Shown in pieces: positions 17,460 to 25,182 of a stretch of 64,000 nt of DNA; the first letter of the stretch is position 1, and the number at the start of each line of letters is the position of its first letter. The notes beneath the pieces are model-generated. The model made no database searches and had not been told where the DNA came from. It worked only from the letters and a program-made list of their open reading frames with translations. Position numbers and translations under genes: made by a program. The DNA is taken from NCBI GenBank assembly GCA_903934295.1, contig CAIZNI010000016.1, forward strand, positions 62,001 to 126,000, written 5' to 3'. Origin of the DNA: an uncultured beta proteobacterium. Its GTDB lineage: Bacteria; Pseudomonadota; Gammaproteobacteria; Burkholderiales; Burkholderiaceae_E.

Positions 17460-18469
17460 CGACGGCGACGGCCCGGGGACGCAGGGCGGGCAACGCAGCG
17501 ACCGCTGCACCCGCTGCATCCGCTGCTCTCCCTGCACCCGCCACACCCGCCGCACCCGCTGCCCCCCTCACCGTGCCCGCCCGCGCCCTGCTGCTGAGCG
17601 GCCTGCTCGTCTGGGCGATCCTGATCGTCAGCGCACCGGCGCGTGCCGCGCCCGATCACGCCCGGCCTGAGAATACCCGGCCCGATCAGGCCCGGCCTGA
17701 GAACGCCCTGCCCGACCGCCCCGGCGCCGATCGCGGCGCGACCATCGGCAGGAGCGACCCGAGCGCTGGTGACACGCGCCGCTCCGGCTTCGCCGACATG
17801 CGCCCCGACAGCCAGGCGATGCAGCGCGACGACGATGCCAATCCCGGCATGCTCGGGGTCATGGCCGGCGCGGCACTGTGGGCCGCCCCCGCCGGTACAG
17901 CCAATCGTTCCTGCGCCGACTGCCACGGCGAGCCCGCCCGGCTGCGCGGTGTCGCGGCGCGCTATCCGGCCGTCGATTCGCGCACGCGCAGCCCCATCGG
18001 CCTCGAGCAGCGGATCAACGCCTGCCGGATCGATCACCAGCGGGCCGCGCCGCTGGGCCGGGAGAGCGGCGATCTGCTCTCGCTGACCGCACTCGTCGCG
18101 CACCAGTCGCGCGGCCTGCCGATCGCGCCACGCGACGACCCCCGCCTGGCCGACCTGCGCGCGCGCGGCCAGGCGCGGTTCGAACAGCGGATCGGGCAGC
18201 TGAACTTCTCCTGCCGCGACTGTCACGACACACTCGCCGGCCGGCGTCTGGCGGGCAGCACGATCCCGCAGGGCCACCCGACCGGCTATCCGATCTACCG
18301 GCTCGAATGGCAGGGCCTGGGCTCGTTGCAAAGGCGCCTGCGCAACTGCATGACTGGCGTGCGCGCCGAGCCCTTCGCCTACGGCGCGCCGGAATACCTC
18401 GAACTCGAGGCCTACCTGCAGTGGCGCGCGCGCGGGATGGTGCTGGAAACGCCCGCTGTGCGGCCCTGA
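17456..18469 (+). CDS. soxA: Sulfur-oxidation diheme cytochrome SoxA, extended N-terminus
   Basis: The diheme subunit of SoxXA. The 337 residues have haem motifs CADCH (153-157) and CRDCH (253-257). C298 in RNCMTGVRAEPFAYG matches the cysteine that becomes the persulfide ligand of the active haem, and GMVLETPAVRP is the normal SoxA end. The mature start is near residue 64, after the hydrophobic segment 42-62. The first 40 residues are an unusual Ala/Pro-rich leader; GTG at 17573 is a possible later start, but the 4-nt overlap with soxZ favours the ATG used. No soxB or soxCD follows. Confidence 0.9.
   Translation: MTTATARGRRAGNAATAAPAASAALPAPATPAAPAAPLTVPARALLLSGLLVWAILIVSAPARAAPDHARPENTRPDQARPENALPDRPGADRGATIGRSDPSAGDTRRSGFADMRPDSQAMQRDDDANPGMLGVMAGAALWAAPAGTANRSCADCHGEPARLRGVAARYPAVDSRTRSPIGLEQRINACRIDHQRAAPLGRESGDLLSLTALVAHQSRGLPIAPRDDPRLADLRARGQARFEQRIGQLNFSCRDCHDTLAGRRLAGSTIPQGHPTGYPIYRLEWQGLGSLQRRLRNCMTGVRAEPFAYGAPEYLELEAYLQWRARGMVLETPAVRP
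17651..17710. repeat. 30-bp direct repeat inside soxA
   Basis: Two tandem 30-bp units encode PDHARPENTR and PDQARPENAL just after the predicted SoxA signal peptide, and a partial third unit (LPDRPGADR) follows. It looks like an expanding low-complexity linker between the signal and the catalytic domain. Confidence 0.75.
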
Positions 18470-18571
18470 ACGGTGCCGGCGCCCGCCGCTCGGCGCGCAC
18501 CCGGCGACGATGCATTCCCCTCCCCGGCCCCGGCGCGGGTTACCCTTGCGCCCTTCTTGAAAGGAAACCCG

Positions 18572-18949
18572 ATGACCCTCGCCATCGCCTGCATTATCGT
18601 GGCCGGCCTTCTGCCCATCGTCAGTGCCGGCATCGCCAAAGCCGGCTTCCGCGGCTATGACAACCGCAATCCGCGGGAATGGCTTGCCCGGCAGACCGGA
18701 TTCCGGGCGCGCGCCAATGCCGCCCAGGCCAATGCCTGGGAAGCGTTTCCGTTCTTTGCGGCGGGCGTGCTGGCTGCGCAGTGGATGGGCGCGCCCCAGG
18801 ACCGGATCGACCAGCTGGCCGTCCTCTTCATCGCCGCACGGCTCGCCTATCTGGGCCTTTACCTGGCCGACAAGGCGACGCTGCGCAGCGTGGTCTGGGC
18901 GGTGGGCCTGGGCGCGAGCATCGCGCTGTATCTGGCCAAGTCCTTCTGA
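18572..18949 (+). CDS. MAPEG-family membrane protein
   Basis: A 125-residue inner-membrane protein of the MAPEG (membrane-associated eicosanoid/glutathione metabolism) family. About four hydrophobic helices are visible, and NPREWLARQTGFRARANAAQ followed by NAWEAFPFFAAGVL is the bacterial MAPEG signature. The ATG follows AAGGA with good spacing; a longer upstream frame has no homology. It lies 102 nt after soxA, so co-transcription with the sox genes is possible but not shown. It converges on rimO. The function is unknown. Confidence 0.87.
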   Translation: MTLAIACIIVAGLLPIVSAGIAKAGFRGYDNRNPREWLARQTGFRARANAAQANAWEAFPFFAAGVLAAQWMGAPQDRIDQLAVLFIAARLAYLGLYLADKATLRSVVWAVGLGASIALYLAKSF

Positions 18950-18975
18950 CGGTGACCTGACGGGCCCGTCACCGC

Positions 18976-18997
18976 GGCCTGGGCCTGCGCCCGGGCC
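18976..18997. terminator. GC-rich stem-loop between convergent genes
   Basis: GGCCTGGGC-loop CTGC-GCCCGGGCC gives a 9-bp stem with one mismatch between the MAPEG stop and the rimO stop. A 12-bp palindrome (GACGGGCCCGTC) lies just before it. There is no U-tract on either strand, so it is at best a weak bidirectional 3'-end structure. Confidence 0.35.
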
Positions 18998-19007
18998 AGA
19001 CCCGGTT

Positions 19008-20402
19008 TCAGCGGGTCACCGACCCGTAGAGATCGTGTTCGTCGGCACGGGTGATCCGCACGCGGGAAAACTCGCCCACCCGCAGCGACGCGTGGGGGCG
19101 CACGATCACGCGACCATCGATCTCGGGGGCGTCGGCGGCGCTGCGGCCCACCGCCTGCACCAGCGATCCGTCATCGGCCACGTGAATCTCGTCGATCAGC
19201 ACATCGATCGTGCGCTTGACGAAGCGCCGGATACGCCGGCGGCTGATCTCGGCCTGCACCTGCATGAATCGGTCACGCCGCTCTTCACGGACCTCGACCG
19301 GCAGCGCCCCGGGCAGCTCGTTGGCGCTCGCACCGTCCACCGGCGAGTAAGCGAAGCAGCCGACCCGGTCGAGCTCCGCCTCGCGCAGAAAGTCGAGCAG
19401 ATACTCGAACTCGGCCTCGGTCTCGCCCGGGAAGCCGGCGATGAAGGTACTGCGGATCGTAAGGTCGGGACAGGCCTCGCGCCACGCGCGGATGCGCTCG
19501 ATGTTGCGCTCGCCGGAGGCCGGCCGCTTCATCGCCTTGAGGACCCGCGGATGGGCGTGCTGGAAGGGCACGTCCAGGTACGGCAGCACCTTGCCTTGCG
19601 CCATCAGGCCGATCACCTCGTCGACGCTGGGATAGGGATACACGTAGTGCAGCCGGATCCACACGCCGAGCTCGCCCAGCTCGCGTGCGAGTTCAACCAT
19701 GCGGGTACGAACCGGACGGCCGTTGACGAAGTCGGTCCGGTACTTCAGGTCCACGCCATAGGCACTGGTGTCCTGCGAGATCACCAGCAGCTCACGGGCG
19801 CCACCATTGACCAGCGCCTCGGCCTCGCGCATCACCTCGCCGATCGGCCGGCTGACCAGATCACCGCGCATCGAGGGAATGATGCAGAAAGCGCAGCGGT
19901 GATTGCAGCCCTCCGAGATCTTCAGGTAGGCGTAGTGCCGGGGCGTGAGCTTCACGCCGGCCTCGGGCACCAGATCGGTGAAGGGATCGTGGGGCTTGGG
20001 CAAGTGATGGTGGACATGACCCATCACTTCCTCGAGCGCGTGCGGCCCGGTGACCGCCAGCACCTTGGGATGAATCGAGGCGACCAGATTCCCGCCGTCA
20101 CCGCCCGTCTTGGCGCCCAGGCAGCCGGTGACGATCACCTTGCCGTTATCGGCCAGCGCTTCGCCGATCGCGTCCAGCGACTCGGCGACCGCGTCGTCGA
20201 TGAACCCGCAGGTGTTCACCACCACCAGATCCGAGTCCGCGTAGCTCGGCGAGATGTCGTAGCCCTCGGCCCGCAGCTGGGTGATGATGCGCTCGGAATC
20301 GACCAGCGCCTTGGGGCAGCCGAGCGAGACGAAGCCCACGCGGGGGGCGCGCGTTGCACCGGCAGGAAGGCGGCGCAGCGGCATGATGCTTTTCTGGGTC
20401 AT
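19008..20402 (-). CDS. rimO: Ribosomal protein S12 methylthiotransferase RimO
   Basis: A radical-SAM enzyme that methylthiolates an aspartate of ribosomal protein S12. The 464 residues contain the UPF0004 domain with auxiliary-cluster cysteines C29, C65 and C94, the radical-SAM motif C166-x3-C170-x2-C173 (GCNHRCAFC), and a C-terminal TRAM domain ending near DEHDLYGSV. The first ATG lies only a few nt after the U-tract of the phaR terminator, so the second methionine (MPLRRLPAG, start at 20384) is also plausible. Transcription past the terminator or a local promoter is then needed. Confidence 0.94.
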   Translation of the reverse strand: MTQKSIMPLRRLPAGATRAPRVGFVSLGCPKALVDSERIITQLRAEGYDISPSYADSDLVVVNTCGFIDDAVAESLDAIGEALADNGKVIVTGCLGAKTGGDGGNLVASIHPKVLAVTGPHALEEVMGHVHHHLPKPHDPFTDLVPEAGVKLTPRHYAYLKISEGCNHRCAFCIIPSMRGDLVSRPIGEVMREAEALVNGGARELLVISQDTSAYGVDLKYRTDFVNGRPVRTRMVELARELGELGVWIRLHYVYPYPSVDEVIGLMAQGKVLPYLDVPFQHAHPRVLKAMKRPASGERNIERIRAWREACPDLTIRSTFIAGFPGETEAEFEYLLDFLREAELDRVGCFAYSPVDGASANELPGALPVEVREERRDRFMQVQAEISRRRIRRFVKRTIDVLIDEIHVADDGSLVQAVGRSAADAPEIDGRVIVRPHASLRVGEFSRVRITRADEHDLYGSVTR

Positions 20403-20405
20403 GTG

Positions 20406-20427
20406 AAAACGCCGCCCGGAGGCGGCG
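20406..20427 (-). terminator. Rho-independent terminator after phaR
   Basis: On the minus strand CGCCGCC-TCCG-GGCGGCG forms a perfect 7-bp stem with a 4-nt loop, followed directly by TTTT. It lies 37 nt past the phaR stop and ends only 3 nt before the first rimO ATG, so it should separate pha transcription from rimO. Confidence 0.75.
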
Positions 20428-20463
20428 CGAAATCGTTCAGGAGGCCGGATTCTATCGGTCGCG

Positions 20464-21012
20464 CTACTTCTTGTCGCCCGGATTTCCCGGGAACGGGAAG
20501 GTCTGGAACATCGAGCGGGCCTGCGACTGCATCTGATCCTGCATCTGCACGAACAGATTCTTGCTCTGCTCGATGTAGTTGCTCATCATCGTCTGCATCA
20601 TCGGCGTCTGCACCGACATGAACTGGGTCCACATCTCGGGACTGGGCAGCCCTTTGGCGTCATAGAAGGTCTTGGACTGATCCTGCATCTTGCCCTGGAT
20701 CTCGACGAACGCACCCATCGTCTTCTCGAGATACGAGCCCATCATGCCCTGCATGGCGTGCCCGTAGAAGCGGATGATCTGCGACAGCATGACCGATGAA
20801 AAAAGCGGCGCACCGCCCGCCTCCTCCTCGAGGATGATCTGCAACAGGATGCTGCGGGTCAGATCCTCCCCGCTCTTGGCGTCGAGAACCTTGAACTCCT
20901 CGGTCTCGAGCACCAGAAGCTTGACGTCGGCCAGCGTGATGTACGCGCTGGTCTGGGTGTCGTAGAGACGCCGGTTCGGATATTTCTTGATCAGCCGTGT
21001 GGTACTCGCCAT
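20464..21012 (-). CDS. phaR: Polyhydroxyalkanoate synthesis repressor PhaR
   Basis: A DNA- and PHB-binding repressor of phasin and PHA genes. The 182 residues start with the PhaR DNA-binding domain ([40 protein letters not shown]) and continue with the PHB-accumulation domain, including [20 protein letters not shown] and methionine/glutamine-rich helices ([14 protein letters not shown]) that fit binding to granule surface. It is the third gene of the phaC-phaB-phaR series and has its own terminator. Confidence 0.95.
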   Translation of the reverse strand: MASTTRLIKKYPNRRLYDTQTSAYITLADVKLLVLETEEFKVLDAKSGEDLTRSILLQIILEEEAGGAPLFSSVMLSQIIRFYGHAMQGMMGSYLEKTMGAFVEIQGKMQDQSKTFYDAKGLPSPEMWTQFMSVQTPMMQTMMSNYIEQSKNLFVQMQDQMQSQARSMFQTFPFPGNPGDKK

Positions 21013-21099
21013 AAGCCGTGTCTCCGCTTGCGCTGTCGTTGTTCGGTGGCTGCTTCGCCCGCTCTGCGCTCAGTACTGTGCCGCTCGGTTCCGTGACGC

Positions 21100-21837
21100 T
21101 CAACCCATGTGCAGGCCGCCGTTGCAGGAGAAGTCCGCGCCGGTGGTGAAGCCGGCATCCGCGGTGGTCAGCCATCCGCAGATCGACCCGATCTCCTCGG
21201 CCCGGCCCAGTCGGCGAACCGGGATCGTCTGGATGATCTTCTCGCGCACGTCCTCGCGCACCGCCATCACCATGTCGGTGCCGATGTAGCCCGGCGACAC
21301 CGTGTTCACCGTCACGCCCTTGCTCGCCACTTCCTGCGCCAGGGCCATGGTGAAGCCGTGCATGCCGGCCTTGGCGGCGGAGTAGTTGGTCTGACCGAAC
21401 TGGCCCTTTTCGCCGTTGACCGAGGAGATGTTGATGATGCGCCCCCAGCCGGCGTCGAGCATCCCGTCAATCACCTGCTTGGTGACGTTGAACAGGGAGT
21501 TCAGATTGGTGTTGATGACCGCGTTCCAGTCATCCAGCGACATCTTGCGAAACACGCCGTCGCGGGTGATGCCGGCGTTGTTCACCAGGATCGAGGGGAT
21601 ACCCAGTTCGCCGCGGATCTTCTCGAAGGCGGCGCGGGTCGACTCCCAGTCGGCCACGTTGCCCACCGAGGCGTGAAAGTGATAACCCTCGGCTTTCTGC
21701 TCACCCAGCCATTTGGCGTGATCGCGGGTCGGGCCGCAGCCGGCCACCACGGTGTATCCCATGTCATGGAACTTGCGGCAGATCGCGGTACCGATGCCAC
21801 CCATTCCACCCGTCACATATGCCAGTTTGCTGTCCAT
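21100..21837 (-). CDS. phaB: Acetoacetyl-CoA reductase PhaB
   Basis: NADPH-dependent reduction of acetoacetyl-CoA to (R)-3-hydroxybutyryl-CoA, the monomer for PHB. This 245-residue SDR has TGGMGGIG near the N-terminus, NNAGITRDGVFRKMS, and the SSVNGEKGQFGQTNYSAAKA stretch holding catalytic Ser, Tyr and Lys. The PhaB substrate segment HGFTMALAQEVASKGVTVN is present. A strong GGAGGAG precedes the ATG. The usual thiolase gene phaA is absent from this cluster. Confidence 0.96.
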   Translation of the reverse strand: MDSKLAYVTGGMGGIGTAICRKFHDMGYTVVAGCGPTRDHAKWLGEQKAEGYHFHASVGNVADWESTRAAFEKIRGELGIPSILVNNAGITRDGVFRKMSLDDWNAVINTNLNSLFNVTKQVIDGMLDAGWGRIINISSVNGEKGQFGQTNYSAAKAGMHGFTMALAQEVASKGVTVNTVSPGYIGTDMVMAVREDVREKIIQTIPVRRLGRAEEIGSICGWLTTADAGFTTGADFSCNGGLHMG

Positions 21838-21928
21838 CTGATCGTCTCCTCCATTGATTGAATCGTTTGATCGCCAGGGCGCCGCGCGCGAACCGGTCGA
21901 TGATGCAGGGCGGGACCTCCGCCTTCAC

Positions 21929-23932
21929 TCACTCTGGCGCACGCGCCTTCACATAGCTCCCCGGTGCGGGTTCGAGAACCGGATGGTGGCGGCTGCCCAG
22001 TTTCGCGGGCGCCGGCTTGTCGGGACCGCGGTGTTCCTGCAACCAGGCCGACCAGTCGCGCCACCAGCTGCCCGGCTGTTCGGTCGCGGTGTCGAACCAG
22101 GCCTGCGGATCGGCGGGGTAGTCGCCCTGCCCCACCCAGTAGCTGCGGCGATTCTTGGAGACCGGATTGATCGCCCCCGCAATGTGACCACTGGCGCCGA
22201 GCACGAAGCGCACCGGTCCGGCGAGTGCCTGCGTGTTCGCGTAGGCAGCGCGCCACGGCACGATGTGGTCTTCACGCGCACCGAACACGAAGGTCGGTAC
22301 CGCGATGCGGTGCAGGTCGACCGGCTGACCCGCGCAGGTCAGGCGATCGGGAATCACCAGTTCGTTCTGCAGGTACATGTGACGCAGATACCAGCAGTAC
22401 ATCGGACCGGGCAGGTTCGTGCTGTCGGCGTTCCAGTAGAGCAGATCGAACGCCGGCGGGCGATCCCCCTTCAGGTAGTTGCTCACCACGTAGTTCCAGA
22501 CCAGATCGTTGGGTCGCAGGAACGAAAAAGTGGTGGCGAGCTCCTGGCCTTTGAGGATGCCGCCCTTGCCCATCGACTGTTCGCGATACTGGACGAAGGC
22601 CTCATCGACGAAGATGCCGAGCACGCCGGGCTCGGCGAAATCGAGCAGCGTGGTCATCAGGGTCAGCGACTGCACCGGCCGCTCGCCGCGCGCGGCCAGC
22701 ACCGCCAGCGCGCACGCCAGCAGGGTTCCGCCAACGCAAAAGCCCAGCGCATTGATCGTCGGGGCACCGGTGATCTCGCGCACCACGCGGATGCACTCGA
22801 AGACCCCCTGCTCGAGGTAGTCGTCCCATCCCAGCTGGCTCGACTCGGCGCCGACATTGCGCCAGCTGAGCATGAACACCGTGTGGCCCTGCGACACCGC
22901 GTAGGCCACCAGCGAGTTGTCCGGCTGCAGGTCCATGATGTAGAACTTGTTGATGCACGGCGGCACCAGCAGCAGCGGACGCGCGCCAACCGTGGGCGTC
23001 GACGGCTCGTACTGGATCAGCTGCACCAGCTCGTTCTGGAACACCACCGACCCGGGGCTGGTGGCGACATTGCGGCCGACCTCGAACGCCGCTTCATCGG
23101 TCTGCGAGATGCGGCCTTTGCCCAGATCCGACATCAGATTCTCGATCCCCACCCGCAGGCTCTCGCCGCCGGTCTCGATCATTTTGCGTTGCGCTTCGGG
23201 ATTGGTGCCCAGGAAGTTCGACGGCGAGAGCATGTCGACCCATTGCTGGGTGGCGAAACGGATGCGCTCGCGGGTCCGGTCGTCGGACTGGACCGAATCG
23301 GCCATCTTCTGCAGGAACTCGGCGTTGAGCAGATAAAGCGCCGCCGTCCACGAGAAAGGGTTGTTGCCCTGCCAGCTCTCATGGCCGAAGCGGCGATCGT
23401 TCAGGGGCGGTGCGGACTGATGACCGGCTGACGACAGCAGCGTCTGCCACCGCTCGGCATACTCGGCCTGCAGTTCGGCGAGCCGTTCGGGGGAGATTCG
23501 GGCGTCGGGCAGATCGGGCGGCTTGCCGCCGGGCAGCGTGAACGAGGGCTGTGCGAACGGCAGTTGTGCAAACGCCTGAGCAAACGGGGATGTCGCCGGA
23601 TCCGGCTTGGCGGACGGGGGAACGGTCGATGCCTTCGCGGTCGATGCCTTCGCGGTCGATGCCTTCGCGGTCGATGCCTTTTCGGCTGCTGGCATCGGGG
23701 CAGATCGCCTGGCCGATGTCCGCCGGGCCGCCGGCGACGCAGCGGATGCCGGACCCGACGACGCGGACTTGACGACCGACGGGGATGACACCGCACGGCC
23801 GACGGCGGCGACCGCGGGCTTCGTCGAGCTTGCGGCGACCGCGGGCTTCGTCGAGCGTTCGGCCACGGGGGGCTTCTTCGAGCGTGCGGCCACCGGCGGC
23901 TTCGCCTGCCCGGCTCCTTTGGCGGTTGCCAT
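21929..23932 (-). CDS. phaC: Class I poly(3-hydroxyalkanoate) synthase with repeat-rich N-terminus
   Basis: Polymerises (R)-3-hydroxyacyl-CoA into PHA granules. In the chosen 667-residue product the triad is C399 in the lipase-like box GFCVGG, D555 in FGAREDHIVPW and H583 in GASGHIAGAIN. Their spacing matches the Cupriavidus enzyme (C319/D480/H508). PhaC is normally about 590 residues; the extra length is an N-terminal Lys/Ala/Pro-rich region built from two tandem repeats. AGGAAGGGG precedes the ATG at 23932; a frame start 23 codons upstream has no homology. phaB follows 91 nt downstream. Confidence 0.95.
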   Translation of the reverse strand: MATAKGAGQAKPPVAARSKKPPVAERSTKPAVAASSTKPAVAAVGRAVSSPSVVKSASSGPASAASPAARRTSARRSAPMPAAEKASTAKASTAKASTAKASTVPPSAKPDPATSPFAQAFAQLPFAQPSFTLPGGKPPDLPDARISPERLAELQAEYAERWQTLLSSAGHQSAPPLNDRRFGHESWQGNNPFSWTAALYLLNAEFLQKMADSVQSDDRTRERIRFATQQWVDMLSPSNFLGTNPEAQRKMIETGGESLRVGIENLMSDLGKGRISQTDEAAFEVGRNVATSPGSVVFQNELVQLIQYEPSTPTVGARPLLLVPPCINKFYIMDLQPDNSLVAYAVSQGHTVFMLSWRNVGAESSQLGWDDYLEQGVFECIRVVREITGAPTINALGFCVGGTLLACALAVLAARGERPVQSLTLMTTLLDFAEPGVLGIFVDEAFVQYREQSMGKGGILKGQELATTFSFLRPNDLVWNYVVSNYLKGDRPPAFDLLYWNADSTNLPGPMYCWYLRHMYLQNELVIPDRLTCAGQPVDLHRIAVPTFVFGAREDHIVPWRAAYANTQALAGPVRFVLGASGHIAGAINPVSKNRRSYWVGQGDYPADPQAWFDTATEQPGSWWRDWSAWLQEHRGPDKPAPAKLGSRHHPVLEPAPGSYVKARAPE
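23625..23684. repeat. 15-bp x 4 tandem repeat in phaC N-terminal coding
   Basis: Four 15-bp units (GTCGATGCCTTCGCG, the last with two changes) encode the repeating pentapeptide KASTA on the minus strand. Being a multiple of 3, the repeat can change copy number without a frameshift. Confidence 0.85.
23805..23885. repeat. 27-bp x 3 tandem repeat in phaC N-terminal coding
   Basis: Three 27-bp units, with a partial fourth, encode the 9-residue repeat of the type ERSTKPAVA on the minus strand. The units at 23805 and 23832 are nearly identical and the third is diverged. The encoded region is basic and disordered-looking. Confidence 0.8.
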
Positions 23933-23992
23933 GATTCCCCTTCCTCTGAAGCGCCCATCGGGCGCTGCCGAAATGCTTGTTAGACTCGTTTC

Positions 23993-24020
23993 ATTCTGCA
24001 CCGCGCATGCGTTTTGTCAA
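23993..24020 (-). promoter_or_regulatory. phaC: Predicted sigma-70 promoter of phaC
   Basis: On the minus strand a perfect -35 box TTGACA (24020-24015) is followed after 16 nt by CAGAAT (23998-23993). The predicted transcript start near 23986 leaves a leader of about 54 nt before the phaC ATG. It lies in the 202-bp gap between phaC and the divergent small membrane protein. Confidence 0.6.
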
Positions 24021-24134
24021 ACCATCATCCGCCGCCGGATCGGGGCACTTTCCGGCCGGATCTGCAGTGCATGACGCAACTTACGTGCTCCCCCTTACTT
24101 CCTGCTTTCGTCTCCCATCGGATTGCCGAACGCC

Positions 24135-24374
24135 ATGTACATTGTTGCCATCGCCTGGCTCTACGTGCTGATGCTGGTCTCGATCATGCAGCCCACCGTC
24201 TTTCGCGGCGTGGTCACCTTCCTGGGTGCGGGGCTTCTGCCGCTGGCCCTGCTGCTGTATCTGATGGGAACCCCGCAGCGCCGGCGCGTGCGCGCGCTCG
24301 CCGAGCAGGCGGAACCACCAGCCCAGTCGCCGGCACCCGGCATCGTCACGCCGCCGTCGGACGAATCCAGATAA
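24135..24374 (+). CDS. Small conserved membrane protein of unknown function
   Basis: A 79-residue protein with two hydrophobic segments, roughly residues 1-18 (MYIVAIAWLYVLMLVSIM) and 25-45 (VVTFLGAGLLPLALLLYLMG), followed by an Arg-rich patch (PQRRRVRALAEQ) and a proline-rich tail, so it is probably an inner-membrane hairpin. The ATG is preferred over a TTG four codons upstream. I do not recognise a function. The last 29 nt overlap the convergent pgeF gene. Confidence 0.65.
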   Translation: MYIVAIAWLYVLMLVSIMQPTVFRGVVTFLGAGLLPLALLLYLMGTPQRRRVRALAEQAEPPAQSPAPGIVTPPSDESR

Positions 24375-25182
24375 GGCTGGCGAGCCGCCCGGTGGTTCGG
24401 TCGCGGCGGTAGGAATAGAGGCGGTACGGATTGGATACCGTGCAGATCCCGCCGCCATGAATCTGTGCCACGCCCGCCTGCGTCAGGCGGCGTCGGGCGA
24501 GCCCGAACAGATCGGCCTGCCATTTGCCCGCCACCGCGCCCGGCACAAAAAACACGCTTGCGCCCGGGTCGATCCGCTCGAAAGCGTCCAGCACGTCCTC
24601 GCCGACTTCGAACGCGGCCGGTCCGATCGCCGGTCCGAGCCAGGCCATCCACTCCGTCGCCCCGGGCGACAGTCGGCGCGCGGCGGCCACCGCGTTTTCG
24701 ATGACACCGCCCGCCAGCCCGCGCCAGCCGGCATGAACCGCTGCGACGACGCTGGCTTGCCGATTCGTCAGCAGGACCGGCAGGCAATCGGCCGACAGCA
24801 CCGCCAGCACCACGCCGGGTTGCGCCGTCACCGCGGCGTCGGCCACCGGCGGCACTGCGCCGGGCACCGCAGGTCCTTCGACCGCCTGGACCCGAACGCC
24901 ATGGACCTGATCGAGCCAGAGCGGCTCGGCGGGCAGATGCGCCGCGAGTCGGGCGCGATTCACCCCGACCGCGGCGGGATCGTCACCGCAGGCCGCGCCC
25001 AGATTCAGGCCGCCATCCGCGCCCTCCCCCCTGCCGCCTTCACCGCGGACCGCCACTGCGCCGCCAGGCGCGCCCCAGGGCCCCCGGCTGACCCCACCGC
25101 CGCGCAGCGTGTGCCCGGCCACCACGCCCGGCGGGGCCGGCCAGTCGGCTGGCTGCCAGCTCGACCAGTCGGCCAGCGTCAT
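24346..25182 (-). CDS. pgeF: Peptidoglycan editing factor / YfiH-family (polyphenol oxidase, PgeF)
   Basis: A 278-residue YfiH/DUF152 protein. Family members are zinc enzymes reported as purine nucleoside phosphorylase/adenosine deaminase and as factors that remove mis-incorporated peptidoglycan stem peptides. Metal-site motifs are visible: LWLDQVHG, SADCLPVLL and AAVHAGWRGL. A glycine-rich insertion (AVRGEGGRGEGADGG) near the N-terminus is unusual. The start MTLADWSSWQ overlaps the rluD stop by 4 nt, the typical rluD-pgeF pairing; earlier frame starts lie inside rluD. Confidence 0.92.
   Translation of the reverse strand: MTLADWSSWQPADWPAPPGVVAGHTLRGGGVSRGPWGAPGGAVAVRGEGGRGEGADGGLNLGAACGDDPAAVGVNRARLAAHLPAEPLWLDQVHGVRVQAVEGPAVPGAVPPVADAAVTAQPGVVLAVLSADCLPVLLTNRQASVVAAVHAGWRGLAGGVIENAVAAARRLSPGATEWMAWLGPAIGPAAFEVGEDVLDAFERIDPGASVFFVPGAVAGKWQADLFGLARRRLTQAGVAQIHGGGICTVSNPYRLYSYRRDRTTGRLASLIWIRPTAA

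Noticed and set aside
23600-23900. Tandem repeats in phaC considered as a CRISPR or mobile element
   Set aside because: The units are contiguous, in frame, without spacers, and encode a peptide repeat, so they are coding minisatellites.
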